Shown: positions 47,529 through 55,491 of the stretch, one piece after another
Layout: each line of letters opens with the position of its first letter
Position numbering within the stretch: the first letter of the stretch is position 1
From: Acidobacteriota bacterium
GTDB lineage: Bacteria; Acidobacteriota; Terriglobia; Terriglobales; Acidobacteriaceae
Length of the DNA: 64,000 nucleotides
Direction: 5' to 3'
Assembly (NCBI GenBank): GCA_018268855.1
Contig: JAFDVR010000016.1
Span: 176,145 to 240,144 of the forward strand
The notes under the pieces: generated by a model
Told to the model about the DNA's origin: nothing
Databases searched by the model: none
Seen by the model: only the letters and a program-made list of their open reading frames with translations
Position numbers and translations under genes: made by a program

Positions 47529-48410
47529 TTAATACACACGGAAATTCACCTGCACGAGGATATCGACGGCGACGGCTTTTCCGTTTTGCTGTGCAGGCTC
47601 GAAGCGATAAGCGGAGACAGCCTTTAGTGCTTCCTGATCGAGTCCATAGGGCAGAGGCTGAATGATGCGGGCGCATTGCACTGCGCCTGTTGGATCGACC
47701 ATGATGCGGATACGCGTGTCACCTTCGAACTTCGCCTTCTTTGCTGCCGGTGTGTAGTCCGGTTCAGGCTGGTAAATGGGTTTAGGAGCTTTAATTCCAT
47801 GGTCGCCGTCATTCGAAAACTCGAGACTATTCCTGCACTCTGCTGAGACCTGCCGATCGAGCGCGGGATAGAAAGGTGCCGCAAGTTTGTGTAATGCGCC
47901 GATAGCCGCGAGCAAAGATGCAGGTAAATCTTTAAAAGCGACTTTGCCTTTGACTTCCGTATTAGTGGAAGGCTCAATGGAACCGTTGGGCAAAATGCCG
48001 GCAGTGTGAATATCCGTAATGGTCCGGTCGTTGAGTTTGATTTCTATCTTGCGAAGAAAAATGGGTTGGGCCTTGCAGGTTGCGACAGCGGCAGGCAGCG
48101 TGCGTTCCCCTTCTGTAAATCGTTCGCGCAGGCAGGCATCAGCGCTCTTGAAGAAGGTGTACAGTTTGGCCGAGAACGCGCCGTAGTCCTGCATCAAGAT
48201 GGCGGTTGTGGGGTGTTTCTTTTTGTCCTGCAGGCTGGCGACGTAAATGTCTTCATCTGGTCCTGAGTAGAGGAGCACAGGTGTCTGCCATTCGTTCCAG
48301 TCGTAGTCTTTGACCGCCTTTGGCGGTTGCCCTGGAGATGAGGTTTTGACGACTTTATCGGCGAACGAAGGCAGGCTGAGCAGGAGCGCGAGAATGACTG
48401 GGAGCTTCAT
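47529..48410 (-). CDS. TonB C-terminal-domain protein, 293 aa (paralogue 4)
   Basis: First of the four. Signal peptide (LPVILALLLSLPSFA), the shared N-terminal domain (DEDIYVASLQDKKKHPTTAI, YGAFSAKLYTFFK) and TonB-C (DYTPAAKKAKFEGDTRIRIM, ARIIQPLPYGLDQEALKAVS, YRFEPAQQNGKAVAVDILVQ). It begins right after the stop of the membrane protein gene upstream, so all five are probably one operon. Confidence 0.85.
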   Translation of the reverse strand: MKLPVILALLLSLPSFADKVVKTSSPGQPPKAVKDYDWNEWQTPVLLYSGPDEDIYVASLQDKKKHPTTAILMQDYGAFSAKLYTFFKSADACLRERFTEGERTLPAAVATCKAQPIFLRKIEIKLNDRTITDIHTAGILPNGSIEPSTNTEVKGKVAFKDLPASLLAAIGALHKLAAPFYPALDRQVSAECRNSLEFSNDGDHGIKAPKPIYQPEPDYTPAAKKAKFEGDTRIRIMVDPTGAVQCARIIQPLPYGLDQEALKAVSAYRFEPAQQNGKAVAVDILVQVNFRVY

Positions 48411-48788
48411 TTACTGATGGGTATGTGGTACCGGTTTACGCAGACGGCCTGCAGCGTAGGCTGCGGGCGCGGCTGCAAAGAGAGCAATGAGCTGTGCCCA
48501 GTGATGCTGGCCGGGGGTATGGCGGTCGGCGAAGACTGCGGCGATTGCAATCAGTGCAGCAATGGCATCAGCCACGCCGCGCGGTGTGACCGGAGCGGCA
48601 ACAGCGCCGATGTATCCGCCAACGAAACCGCAGAAGACAGCAAAGAAACCTGTTATCAGCATGAAGTTGAAGGAGGCGCCATCCCACGGTGTTTCATGAT
48701 GCGTGATCGCGAAGAACCATGCAAGGTAGAGCGCCAGCGCGATAAAGGCGCCGAGAAGGGCGGCGAGTGTGGCACGAAAGACAATCAT
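48411..48788 (-). CDS. Small four-helix membrane protein, 125 aa
   Basis: Four hydrophobic segments (TLAALLGAFIALALYLAWFF; NFMLITGFFAVFCGFVGGYI; GVADAIAALIAIAAVFA; WAQLIALFAAAPAAYAAG). It has no recognised domain. It heads the TonB-C gene row and its stop lies directly before the next gene's ATG. It could anchor the exported TonB-C proteins, but this is speculation. Confidence 0.72.
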   Translation of the reverse strand: MIVFRATLAALLGAFIALALYLAWFFAITHHETPWDGASFNFMLITGFFAVFCGFVGGYIGAVAAPVTPRGVADAIAALIAIAAVFADRHTPGQHHWAQLIALFAAAPAAYAAGRLRKPVPHTHQ

Positions 48789-49154
48789 TTGCGGCCTGAG
48801 TTGGATTATGGCACAGCGAAGCCGCGCATGTACTGATATCTGTTCGCGGTGTTTTTATCAGTTCGGTGGGCATGGACGGAAGAGATAAGGATCTGGAAAC
48901 ACGAAGCGGCCTCTATTGAGGTCGCTTCATATTGGCATTCATTGGGTTGCTATCTTTATAAAATGGACAAAAAGCGCCATTGGGCTTCTCTATTTCTTGC
49001 TGGGCATTCTCGTATAAGAAAATAGAATCTTATTCAGTACCCAAGGGAAAGATCGATGGGTATGCGGAACAAACCGCTTCACAACCCTGGCTCCCTTTAG
49101 ATTCATCGCACGACACGGAGTATAAATTTAAAGATCTTTAGTGGGAGATTTGCT
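48789..49154. other. Divergent promoter stretch between TonB-C row and exosortase locus
   Basis: 366 bp without a credible frame. It must carry promoters for both sides. A hairpin with an 11-bp stem (one G-U pair) lies at 48903-48928 (GAAGCGGCCTC/GAGGTCGCTTC, loop TATT). An inverted repeat ATAAGA/TCTTAT lies near 49013-49032. I cannot fix exact promoter boxes. Confidence 0.45.
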
Positions 49155-49406
49155 GTGAAACATACGCTTAAACTCGGTCTCTTCGTTGCAGCCGTAGCGC
49201 TTGCCATGCCAGGCGCAGGTTTCGCTCAGACTTACTCCTGCCCCGGTGGCGCAACTCCCATTGTGGTTCCGGGTGTCGGCACTTTTTGTCCCCCCATCAT
49301 TACGTATGATTCCCCTGAAGTCAGCAGCTCTGCCTGCGTCGGCGGAATTTCGCTCCTGATGAGCGGCATTATGATGATTCGCGGGCGCCGCAAGAAGGTG
49401 AAGTAG
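49155..49406 (+). CDS. Small exported protein with PEP/VPEID-CTERM-like sorting signal, 83 aa
   Basis: Probable substrate of the exosortase gene 40 bp downstream. It has an N-terminal signal peptide (KLGLFVAAVALAMPGAGFA), a short mature region with Cys, Pro and Gly (YSCPGGATPIVVPGVGTFCP), and a C-terminal tripartite tail: SPEVSS, a hydrophobic segment (VGGISLLMSGIMMI) and a basic end (RGRRKKVK). GTG start with GGGAG 7 bases upstream. It may be a surface structural peptide; the function is unknown. Confidence 0.75.
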   Translation: MKHTLKLGLFVAAVALAMPGAGFAQTYSCPGGATPIVVPGVGTFCPPIITYDSPEVSSSACVGGISLLMSGIMMIRGRRKKVK

Positions 49407-49445
49407 TAGCATCTTCTTACAGGAAATGAGGCGAATGCCAGGTAA

Positions 49446-51101
49446 ATGGTGAATGAAAAGCCAGATGCAGACTTGTGGGCTGGCTTTTCTCCTAAACTTG
49501 TTGCTCTCTTAGGCATCTTTGCCGCAGAAAAATTCCTGGTGCTCCATCTACCTCCAGGGTGGATGCTAAGCGGAGTCCACTGGCTGGGTGGCACTCCAAT
49601 TGTATTTAGCCTCTCTCTGCTTTTCTTCTCCAGACGCAAATCGTCTCTTATTGATCTCCAGTATCTTCCAGTTGATTATCGCTTCGTGTTCCTGCACGTA
49701 GTCGCATTGATCGCGATCATTGTGCTGCGTTTTGAGCTTCCGCCTTCCCATTACTCAGCGGATAGTTTGCGCTTCCAGGCAATTGCCACATTGTGGACTG
49801 GGCTACTGATCGTGGCTATTTTCTCTCTTATAGCTGCGTTCATTCCTTGGCGCAGGCAGTGGCGTATAGCGTGGGAACTAGGGTTTGCCTGGATATATGC
49901 CTTAAGCTGCACCGCGGCGGTCGTCATCATCCGGTCTATTGGCGACAGCACCTGGGATGCTGCCTCGTCCCCTTTGGGCCGTTTTCTGCATCAGGCCTGT
50001 TTTCGCCAGACCCAATGGTTATTGCATGTCTTCTACCCGCTGGTGCTTGCCGATCCGGAACGCCACCTTTTAGGAACGACTACCTTTATGGTGAGGGTGT
50101 CGTGGTTGTGTTCAGGCATTGAAGGATTGGTGCTGGTCGCCGTTTTTATTGTGGCCTGGCTGATCTATGCGCGCCGGGAATTGCGCATTGATCGCGCGAT
50201 TCTGCTTTTGCCTCTGGCCCTGGTTGTGACGTGGTATCTAAACATCGTCCGGCTGACAGCGCTGATTGCCATGGGAAATGCTGGTCATGGAGAAATCGCC
50301 GCACAGGGATTTCATGCACAGGCAGGCTGGATTACCTTGAACCTGATCGCGTTGAGTTTTCTTCTTCTCGTGCAGCGGGTCCGATGGTTCCGCAAGACAG
50401 TAGTAGATGAGAGGAGGGATGCACACCGTCCAACTCGGACAGATACGGAGGGTTCCCCTTCTCCCAATTTTGCTGTCATCTACCTTCTTCCTTTTTCTGC
50501 AATTGTGGTCGCCTCGCTTATCACGCAGGCAGTCTCCAGTGGTTTTGAGTGGCTTTACCCGTTGCGTTTTCTTGTCGGCCTGATAGCTCTGTGGGTGTTC
50601 CGAAAGGACTATCGCGCCCTCAACTGGCGCTTTGGTTGGATGGGAATTGTGGCTGGCTTAGCAGTCGCGGGCATGTGGATGGGACTTCACTTTGCGGTGG
50701 TCCATGGTGAGCAATCCAGAGTTGCTACTGCTGTGGGACTGGCGAAGCTTTCTGCGTTGCCCCGCTATGGCTGGATTGGCATCCGCATTTTGGCTGCCGT
50801 GATTACTGTGCCAATTGCCGAGGAGCTTGCCTTCAGGGGATTCCTTGCGCGGCGCACCCAAAGCGCAGACTTTCAGGAACTTCCATTCGCTCGGCTCGGA
50901 GCCTTTCCGCTTATTCTCAGCTCTGTTGCCTTTGGCGCCATGCATGGCAAAATGTGGATCGCTGGAACGATTGCCGGCCTGGTCTTCGGACTGGTAGCGA
51001 AGATGAGGAACAGGATGGGAGAAGCTGTTGCCGCGCATGCCACAGCGAATCTTGCTATCGCAATGTTGGCTCTGGTCCGGAACGACTATTCCCTATGGTG
51101 A
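49446..51101 (+). CDS. xrtE: Exosortase E/CPBP-type protease fusion (XrtE-like)
   Basis: A 551-aa polytopic membrane protein. The N-terminal exosortase unit carries the catalytic Cys in WLCSGIEG, Arg in LNIVRLTALIAMG and His in GFHAQAGW. The C-terminal unit is a CPBP/Abi-type intramembrane protease with EELAFRG, GAMHGKMWIAG and AHATANLAIA. This fusion is the exosortase E (VPEID-CTERM) architecture. It would cut and sort the 83-aa protein encoded just upstream, at the PEV site. No other PEP-CTERM protein is in the window. Confidence 0.85.
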   Translation: MVNEKPDADLWAGFSPKLVALLGIFAAEKFLVLHLPPGWMLSGVHWLGGTPIVFSLSLLFFSRRKSSLIDLQYLPVDYRFVFLHVVALIAIIVLRFELPPSHYSADSLRFQAIATLWTGLLIVAIFSLIAAFIPWRRQWRIAWELGFAWIYALSCTAAVVIIRSIGDSTWDAASSPLGRFLHQACFRQTQWLLHVFYPLVLADPERHLLGTTTFMVRVSWLCSGIEGLVLVAVFIVAWLIYARRELRIDRAILLLPLALVVTWYLNIVRLTALIAMGNAGHGEIAAQGFHAQAGWITLNLIALSFLLLVQRVRWFRKTVVDERRDAHRPTRTDTEGSPSPNFAVIYLLPFSAIVVASLITQAVSSGFEWLYPLRFLVGLIALWVFRKDYRALNWRFGWMGIVAGLAVAGMWMGLHFAVVHGEQSRVATAVGLAKLSALPRYGWIGIRILAAVITVPIAEELAFRGFLARRTQSADFQELPFARLGAFPLILSSVAFGAMHGKMWIAGTIAGLVFGLVAKMRNRMGEAVAAHATANLAIAMLALVRNDYSLW

Positions 51102-51145
51102 ACGCATTTATTCCTGCATTTGCAGGCTCACGAAGATAGGTGGTC

Positions 51146-51391
51146 TTAAGCTTCAATCGTGTACGTGAATTCTTCGATCACAGGGTTCGTGAGAACCTCG
51201 GAGGCGATACGCTCCACTTCGGCTTTCGCGGCATCGTTCTGCAGGGAGTTGTCCAGCGTGAGCACGAAGTACTTGCCCTGACGTACGTCCTGGACCGCAG
51301 GATGGTGAAGACGGCGGAGGGAGTTGGCGATGGTCTGCCCCTGGGCATCGAGCACCGTGCGCTTAAGTGTGACGTAGACGTGGGCGGTCAT
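51146..51391 (-). CDS. purS: Phosphoribosylformylglycinamidine synthase subunit PurS
   Basis: The small subunit that bridges PurL and PurQ in the fourth step of purine synthesis. The 81-residue sequence AHVYVTLKRTVLDAQGQTIA, VQDVRQGKYFVLTLD and NPVIEEFTYTIEA is typical. The start is set at ATG 51391; the frame upstream is not coding. purQ and purL are not beside it in the window, so the pathway genes are scattered here. Confidence 0.9.
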   Translation of the reverse strand: MTAHVYVTLKRTVLDAQGQTIANSLRRLHHPAVQDVRQGKYFVLTLDNSLQNDAAKAEVERIASEVLTNPVIEEFTYTIEA

Positions 51392-51622
51392 ACGTAGATG
51401 ATAAATGCTTCGGACCCGACCGATTCCAGTGTGGCTGTGGAATGGTCCATGTATGGTGCGAACGTGCCAGGCTGACGAGCGTTTTCCATCACAAGGATGC
51501 GGGTTGTGGGATAAGATAGCAAAGTTGCCCCGCTGAGCCGCCTTCCCGATCCGGCGGACAGGACCGAGGGCGCACCTTGAACGAAACCCCATTCGAACGA
51601 TCAGCAAGGGAAGCGATTTATT
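51392..51622. promoter_or_regulatory. Promoter/leader between purS and ppa
   Basis: It holds divergent control signals. A GC-rich hairpin (GAGCCGCC with GGCGGAC-type pairing) lies at about 51536-51561 in the ppa leader. GGGATAAGAT near 51508-51517 may give a -10 box. Nothing more can be assigned. Confidence 0.3.
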
Positions 51623-52147
51623 ATGACCAATTATTTGGAGTTGCCGGTAGGTGCGAAGGCGCCGCAGGAAGTGAACGTCGTAATCGAGATCCCACTCGAT
51701 GGCGTGACCAAGTTTGAGTACGACAAGAAGCTGCATGTCTTCCGCCTGGATCGCAACCTCTATGCGCCGGTGCATTATCCCGGCGACTACGGCTTTATTC
51801 CTTCGACATTGGGAGACGACGGCGATCCACTGGATGTGCTGGTGTTGGTAGACCGTCCCAGCTTTACGGGGTGTCTACAGGAAGTGCGCCCGATCGGTTG
51901 CCTGGAGATGGTGGACGGCGGCGAAGGAGATGAGAAGATTCTTGCAGTGGGTGTCTCGAATCCCCGTTATTTCGATGTGACCGACTACAAACAAATCCAT
52001 CCACATAAGCTGAAGGAGATCTCGCACTTCTTCAAGACGTACAAGGATCTTGAAGGGAAATCGGTAGAGATCAACGGCTGGCGTGATTCGGATTATGCCT
52101 GCGAACTGATCGAGAGATCGATAGCGGCCTTCAAGAACGATAAATAG
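51623..52147 (+). CDS. ppa: Inorganic pyrophosphatase
   Basis: Soluble family I enzyme of 174 aa that hydrolyses pyrophosphate and so drives biosynthesis forward. The signature DDGDPLDVLVL holds the metal-binding Asp residues, and YPGDYGFIPST and DYKQIHPHKLKEISHFF are typical. It is essential in most bacteria. AAGGGAAGCG precedes the ATG. A shared terminator follows. Confidence 0.97.
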   Translation: MTNYLELPVGAKAPQEVNVVIEIPLDGVTKFEYDKKLHVFRLDRNLYAPVHYPGDYGFIPSTLGDDGDPLDVLVLVDRPSFTGCLQEVRPIGCLEMVDGGEGDEKILAVGVSNPRYFDVTDYKQIHPHKLKEISHFFKTYKDLEGKSVEINGWRDSDYACELIERSIAAFKNDK

Positions 52148-52169
52148 TGATCGAAATAGATATCATGGA

Positions 52170-52208
52170 AACGAGAATGCCACCCATCCGGGTGGCATTC
52201 TCGTTCCA
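52170..52208. terminator. Shared terminator after ppa
   Basis: A perfect 16-bp stem, AACGAGAATGCCACCC against GGGTGGCATTCTCGTT, with the loop ATCC. It sits between convergent genes and may serve both. Confidence 0.85.
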
Positions 52209-52222
52209 CTCATCAGATTGCT

Positions 52223-53257
52223 TTAGCGCTCTTTTGCCAGACTTGCCACGAGCAAGTCATTTGCCTGAGCTGCGACCACGGGCATGTTCTGGTCATATGC
52301 GGCTGGATCCAGATTGACAATGTAGCCTTTGTGTTTAGCGGCATCGCCGGTGAAGTCGGAAAACGCATTTGTGATGCGTTCGCCGTGGGTCTTCGCATCA
52401 TATTTCACCATTTCTCCAACGGAGTGTTCATCGTGGATATCACCGACAAGGGCAAGCGTTGAAAGCGGGCATGCGATCTTGCAATTGTCATACATGTGCG
52501 CATCCCACACCTGAATACCGGTAACCATCGCGTCCTGCTTTTCCTGCGCGCCATTGATGGTTGCGCCTGTCATGATTTTGGTCTTGGCGGACTGTCCCCA
52601 ATGCGAGTAGCCGCTGCCCTTGAATTGTGCAAATGAAGCGACAATCGTGACGCCAATCACTGGTGTATCGCCAATCGCCTTGGACGCTTCCGGCAGCACC
52701 TTGTCGGCTTCGCCCTTCTTTGTCTTTTGCCCCTGCTGCTTAAATCCGGAGAAGACACCGCCTTTTGATCCACGACCCACGGCCTTTGATTCGTCCGCCG
52801 CCAGTTGGATGGAGCTTTGCCCTGAAGGCACCACATAGGTACCCCAGCGGCCTGTCTCAAAGTTCTCCGTCATCTCAAGAGAAGCCGCCTGCGGAGCTTT
52901 TGCGAGCAAGTCTTTGGGTTCAATAACGGTATATCCCTTCGCCTTGAGCTTGGTCAGAAAATCGGCATAAATCTGGTCGGTAAGCTTCTGCATCTGCGGT
53001 TTTTCAAGGCCGAGGAGGAAGGCTTCCTGCTCCACGGTAGCGCGACCGGTGAGACCTCCTCCGAAGTTATTGGTGCTGGAAGCACCGATAGAATCCTGCC
53101 GCACCCATATGACCCGGAATGCGCCAATTGCGACTGTAGATTTGCCTTTGAGGCCGCCAGTGCGCTCTGTTTTTATGGATGGTCCGCCAGCATAAGCGGC
53201 GGAAGCCGTGGCTAACACGGCAAGCGCCGTGCAGGTGCGAAGTGCGTTGATGAACAT
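52223..53257 (-). CDS. Unknown exported protein, 344 aa
   Basis: Signal peptide (LRTCTALAVLATASAAYA), then a soluble body with no recognised domain (STVAIGAFRVIWVRQDS; QIYADFLTKLKAKGYTVIEP; PVIGVTIVASFAQFKGSGYS). The ATG at 53257 is preferred over one at 53263 because AGGAG would otherwise touch the start codon, while it lies 6 bases from 53257. The fold, with a signal and Gly-rich body, recalls lipoprotein-like families of unknown role. It converges on ppa. Confidence 0.7.
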   Translation of the reverse strand: MFINALRTCTALAVLATASAAYAGGPSIKTERTGGLKGKSTVAIGAFRVIWVRQDSIGASSTNNFGGGLTGRATVEQEAFLLGLEKPQMQKLTDQIYADFLTKLKAKGYTVIEPKDLLAKAPQAASLEMTENFETGRWGTYVVPSGQSSIQLAADESKAVGRGSKGGVFSGFKQQGQKTKKGEADKVLPEASKAIGDTPVIGVTIVASFAQFKGSGYSHWGQSAKTKIMTGATINGAQEKQDAMVTGIQVWDAHMYDNCKIACPLSTLALVGDIHDEHSVGEMVKYDAKTHGERITNAFSDFTGDAAKHKGYIVNLDPAAYDQNMPVVAAQANDLLVASLAKER

Positions 53258-53509
53258 GAACATCTCCTGGGTGGTGAGTAAATCAAACAGATGTCGTCTC
53301 GGGGGACGCGGAATGGATGTGTATGACTGAATGGAGACCGTCACCACAAACCAATCTGATACAAAACAGGTCCGCTGGCAGTCAGGGCATGAGTATGAGT
53401 AAGTCCCTGCTGGTAGAGGGTTTATATCATTGCAGCGCTTTAATGCCCAGAAAAATATGTGAGATTATGCTGGATCGGGATCTGGCTTGATTGTGCTAAT
53501 GTTCGCTGC

Positions 53510-54349
53510 ATGTGCCTGAGTGGACCGGTTGGTCGGGGAGCGAAGAATGCGCAAGAAGATGTGCGCACAGTGCAGCTGCTGTTGAATTTGAATTCGCCGC
53601 AAGTAACAGGGCCGCTGACTGCCGACGGCATATGCGGGCCAGGAACGATTGCTGCGATTGAGCTTTACCAGCATGGTGTGGTGGGGCATGCCGATCCGGC
53701 AGGCGTGGTGGGGGTGAACGGATCTACGCTGGCAGCTTTGCGTGCCGGAATGCCACCGGGGATGCTCCGGGAAAAATTCCAGGGAGTAATGATCCATGCA
53801 CCGTCTGCCACTGTTGAGCGATTCCTCATGCCGGTAATCGCGAGTATGCATGTGGGTGGTATCGACACACCCTTGCGACAGGCGCATTTTCTGGCACAGG
53901 TAGCCCATGAGAGCGGAGAACTCCGCTACACAGAAGAACTCGCTAGCGGCGAGCAGTATGAAGGCCGCAAGGACCTGGGGAATACGCAGAAAGGGGATGG
54001 AGTTCGATTTAAAGGACGTGGCTTGATTCAGCTTACCGGGCGTGCTAACTACATTGCGTTTGGCAAATTTGCCAATGCGGATTTTACCGTGGGCGATGCG
54101 ATGGCGCGTATCTCCACTGAGCCTATGCTTGCAGTACAAACAGCAGTATGGTTTTGGAACCAGCACGAGCTAAATGCCCTCGCCGACACCGACGATCTTG
54201 TTGCAATTACGAAAAAGATCAATGGAGGCACAAACGGATTGGCGGATCGGCGCAGCAAATTAGAACGAGCGAAGTTCTTTTTAGTACCCCTGACTACTGA
54301 TATTGAGAGGGCGGCAACCAAAGCGGCGGCATTTGCGGAGAATTCCTGA
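53510..54349 (+). CDS. GH19 chitinase-class/endolysin-like protein with peptidoglycan-binding domain
   Basis: 279 aa. An N-terminal peptidoglycan-binding helix bundle (EDVRTVQLLLNLNSP, DGICGPGTIAAIELYQ) is followed by a GH19-type lysozyme/chitinase domain (AQVAHESGELRYTEE with the catalytic Glu, DGVRFKGRGLIQLTGRANY, KKINGGTNGLADR). No signal peptide is visible. This layout is common in phage endolysins, but no other phage genes flank it. The start at ATG 53510 is a choice; the frame runs to a GTG at 53459. Confidence 0.85.
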   Translation: MCLSGPVGRGAKNAQEDVRTVQLLLNLNSPQVTGPLTADGICGPGTIAAIELYQHGVVGHADPAGVVGVNGSTLAALRAGMPPGMLREKFQGVMIHAPSATVERFLMPVIASMHVGGIDTPLRQAHFLAQVAHESGELRYTEELASGEQYEGRKDLGNTQKGDGVRFKGRGLIQLTGRANYIAFGKFANADFTVGDAMARISTEPMLAVQTAVWFWNQHELNALADTDDLVAITKKINGGTNGLADRRSKLERAKFFLVPLTTDIERAATKAAAFAENS

Positions 54350-54389
54350 TAGCTGTTGTGAGACAGCTATCAGGTGCCGGGAACAGTTT

Positions 54390-54908
54390 TTACGCACCTG
54401 CAGTGATCATGCAGCCGAGCAAAGTTTTGTATTCAAGACGAACGGATTTTCCCTTACTCGCAACAGTGGCGGAATCGCTGGCGTTGGGAGCTTCCAGATC
54501 AATGTTGTGCAGTTTCGAAACTGGTTTACCGTCCTTTTTGATCTGTCTCGAATCTTCATCTGTGTCTTCGGAGTTGATCGGCGCCTCGTCAAGACGGCGG
54601 ACAACGACCTGGACAGGCATAGTGGTGTCGTCAAAAACGAGCTTGTCAAAGACGAAGGAGAGAGAAGAATTCTCGCCATCTTTTACGGATGTGACATGTC
54701 CGGTCAGCAGCGCTCCGCTGGGAACCTTGGTGCCGTCAGGCAGCTTAATCGACTGCCGGAGCTTGGCGCTTACGGTGTCGTTTACCTTGCTGGAGCCGCT
54801 GTCGAGAGAGGTGTTCAGTTGTGCATACACGGCAGTCTGGGCATAGGCCACCGTAGCAAGCGTGAATGCGGCCAAGAGCAGAGCAATGCGAGTGGTGAGT
54901 TTAAACAT
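54390..54908 (-). CDS. Unknown exported protein, 172 aa
   Basis: Signal peptide (RIALLLAAFTLATVAYA), then LNTSLDSGSSKVNDTVSAKL, PDGTKVPSGALLTGHVTSVK and LSFVFDKLVFDDT, a pattern seen in many acidobacterial exported proteins (beta-sandwich-like). The family has no known activity, as far as I can recall. It converges on the endolysin-like gene and is near the tRNA. Confidence 0.75.
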   Translation of the reverse strand: MFKLTTRIALLLAAFTLATVAYAQTAVYAQLNTSLDSGSSKVNDTVSAKLRQSIKLPDGTKVPSGALLTGHVTSVKDGENSSLSFVFDKLVFDDTTMPVQVVVRRLDEAPINSEDTDEDSRQIKKDGKPVSKLHNIDLEAPNASDSATVASKGKSVRLEYKTLLGCMITAGA

Positions 54909-55075
54909 GGCAATTTTTCTCCTTCATAGTCGGTTCAACGCGCGTCCATGCGAAAAAGTTTCGACAGGACGCAAAAGTTTCAAATTTTCTGAGATTGCTG
55001 GAAGCGGCCTCGTCCCAGACCTGCGGCAGCTCGGGCTATAATCGAAGATGTTGCGCACCGCCTGCGCATCTATGC

Positions 55076-55169
55076 GGAGAGATGGCCGAGAGGCTGAAGG
55101 CGGCGGTTTGCTAAACCGTTATAGGGCCTTAAAGCTCTATCGAGGGTTCGAATCCCTCTCTCTCCGCCA
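55076..55169 (+). tRNA. tRNA-Ser (anticodon GCT)
   Basis: Acceptor stem GGAGAGA/TCTCTCC with discriminator G and an encoded CCA. The anticodon loop TTGCTAA gives GCT at 55110-55112, reading AGC and AGT. There is a long variable arm (class II), the T arm is GAGGG-TTCGAAT-CCCTC. Confidence 0.97.
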
Positions 55170-55394
55170 CTAAGTATTCTAAAAACAGACAGCTTATATC
55201 TACGCGAGTCGCCCAGATTCCCCGAGAACTGGGCGGTCTTATTTTCTATCGAGAGATTCGAAGTGAAATGCGAGAGCAATAAACGTCAGTAATGGCGTGG
55301 CAATTCTCTGCTTCATGTGATGCCATGGCATTGAAGCGTCAGAATTGCAGCCAGCCTACGAGAATTTGTGCGGTTCTGCGATCCTTTATGACTC

Positions 55395-55422
55395 TTGACG
55401 AGAGTATGCGAGTAGATATACA
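55395..55422 (+). promoter_or_regulatory. Probable sigma-70-type promoter of the sulfatase gene
   Basis: TTGACG at 55395-55400, a 16-bp spacer, TATACA at 55417-55422. The predicted start at about 55430 lies just upstream of the LacI-type operator, so a bound repressor would block clearance. Confidence 0.6.
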
Positions 55423-55437
55423 TCTGTATCCATAAAA

Positions 55438-55451
55438 ATGAAACGTTTCAT
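55438..55451. promoter_or_regulatory. LacI-type operator upstream of the sulfatase gene
   Basis: The palindrome ATGAAACGTTTCAT with the central CG typical of LacI/PurR-family operators. It is 40 bp before the sulfatase ATG. The same 14-bp core occurs at 58064-58077. Confidence 0.75.
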
Positions 55452-55491
55452 ATCCGTTCGATAATTCACGTCGGCGAGGTGGGAGATTTAA

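Larger units (their letters stand above)
55170..55491. other. Region between tRNA-Ser and the sulfatase gene
   Basis: 322 bp with no credible gene. Its downstream end carries the sulfatase promoter and a LacI-type operator listed separately; the rest shows nothing I can assign. Confidence 0.5.

Noticed and set aside
55076..55200. tRNA-Ser as an attachment site of an integrated element
   Set aside because: I saw no integrase gene and no repeat of the tRNA 3' end in the window.
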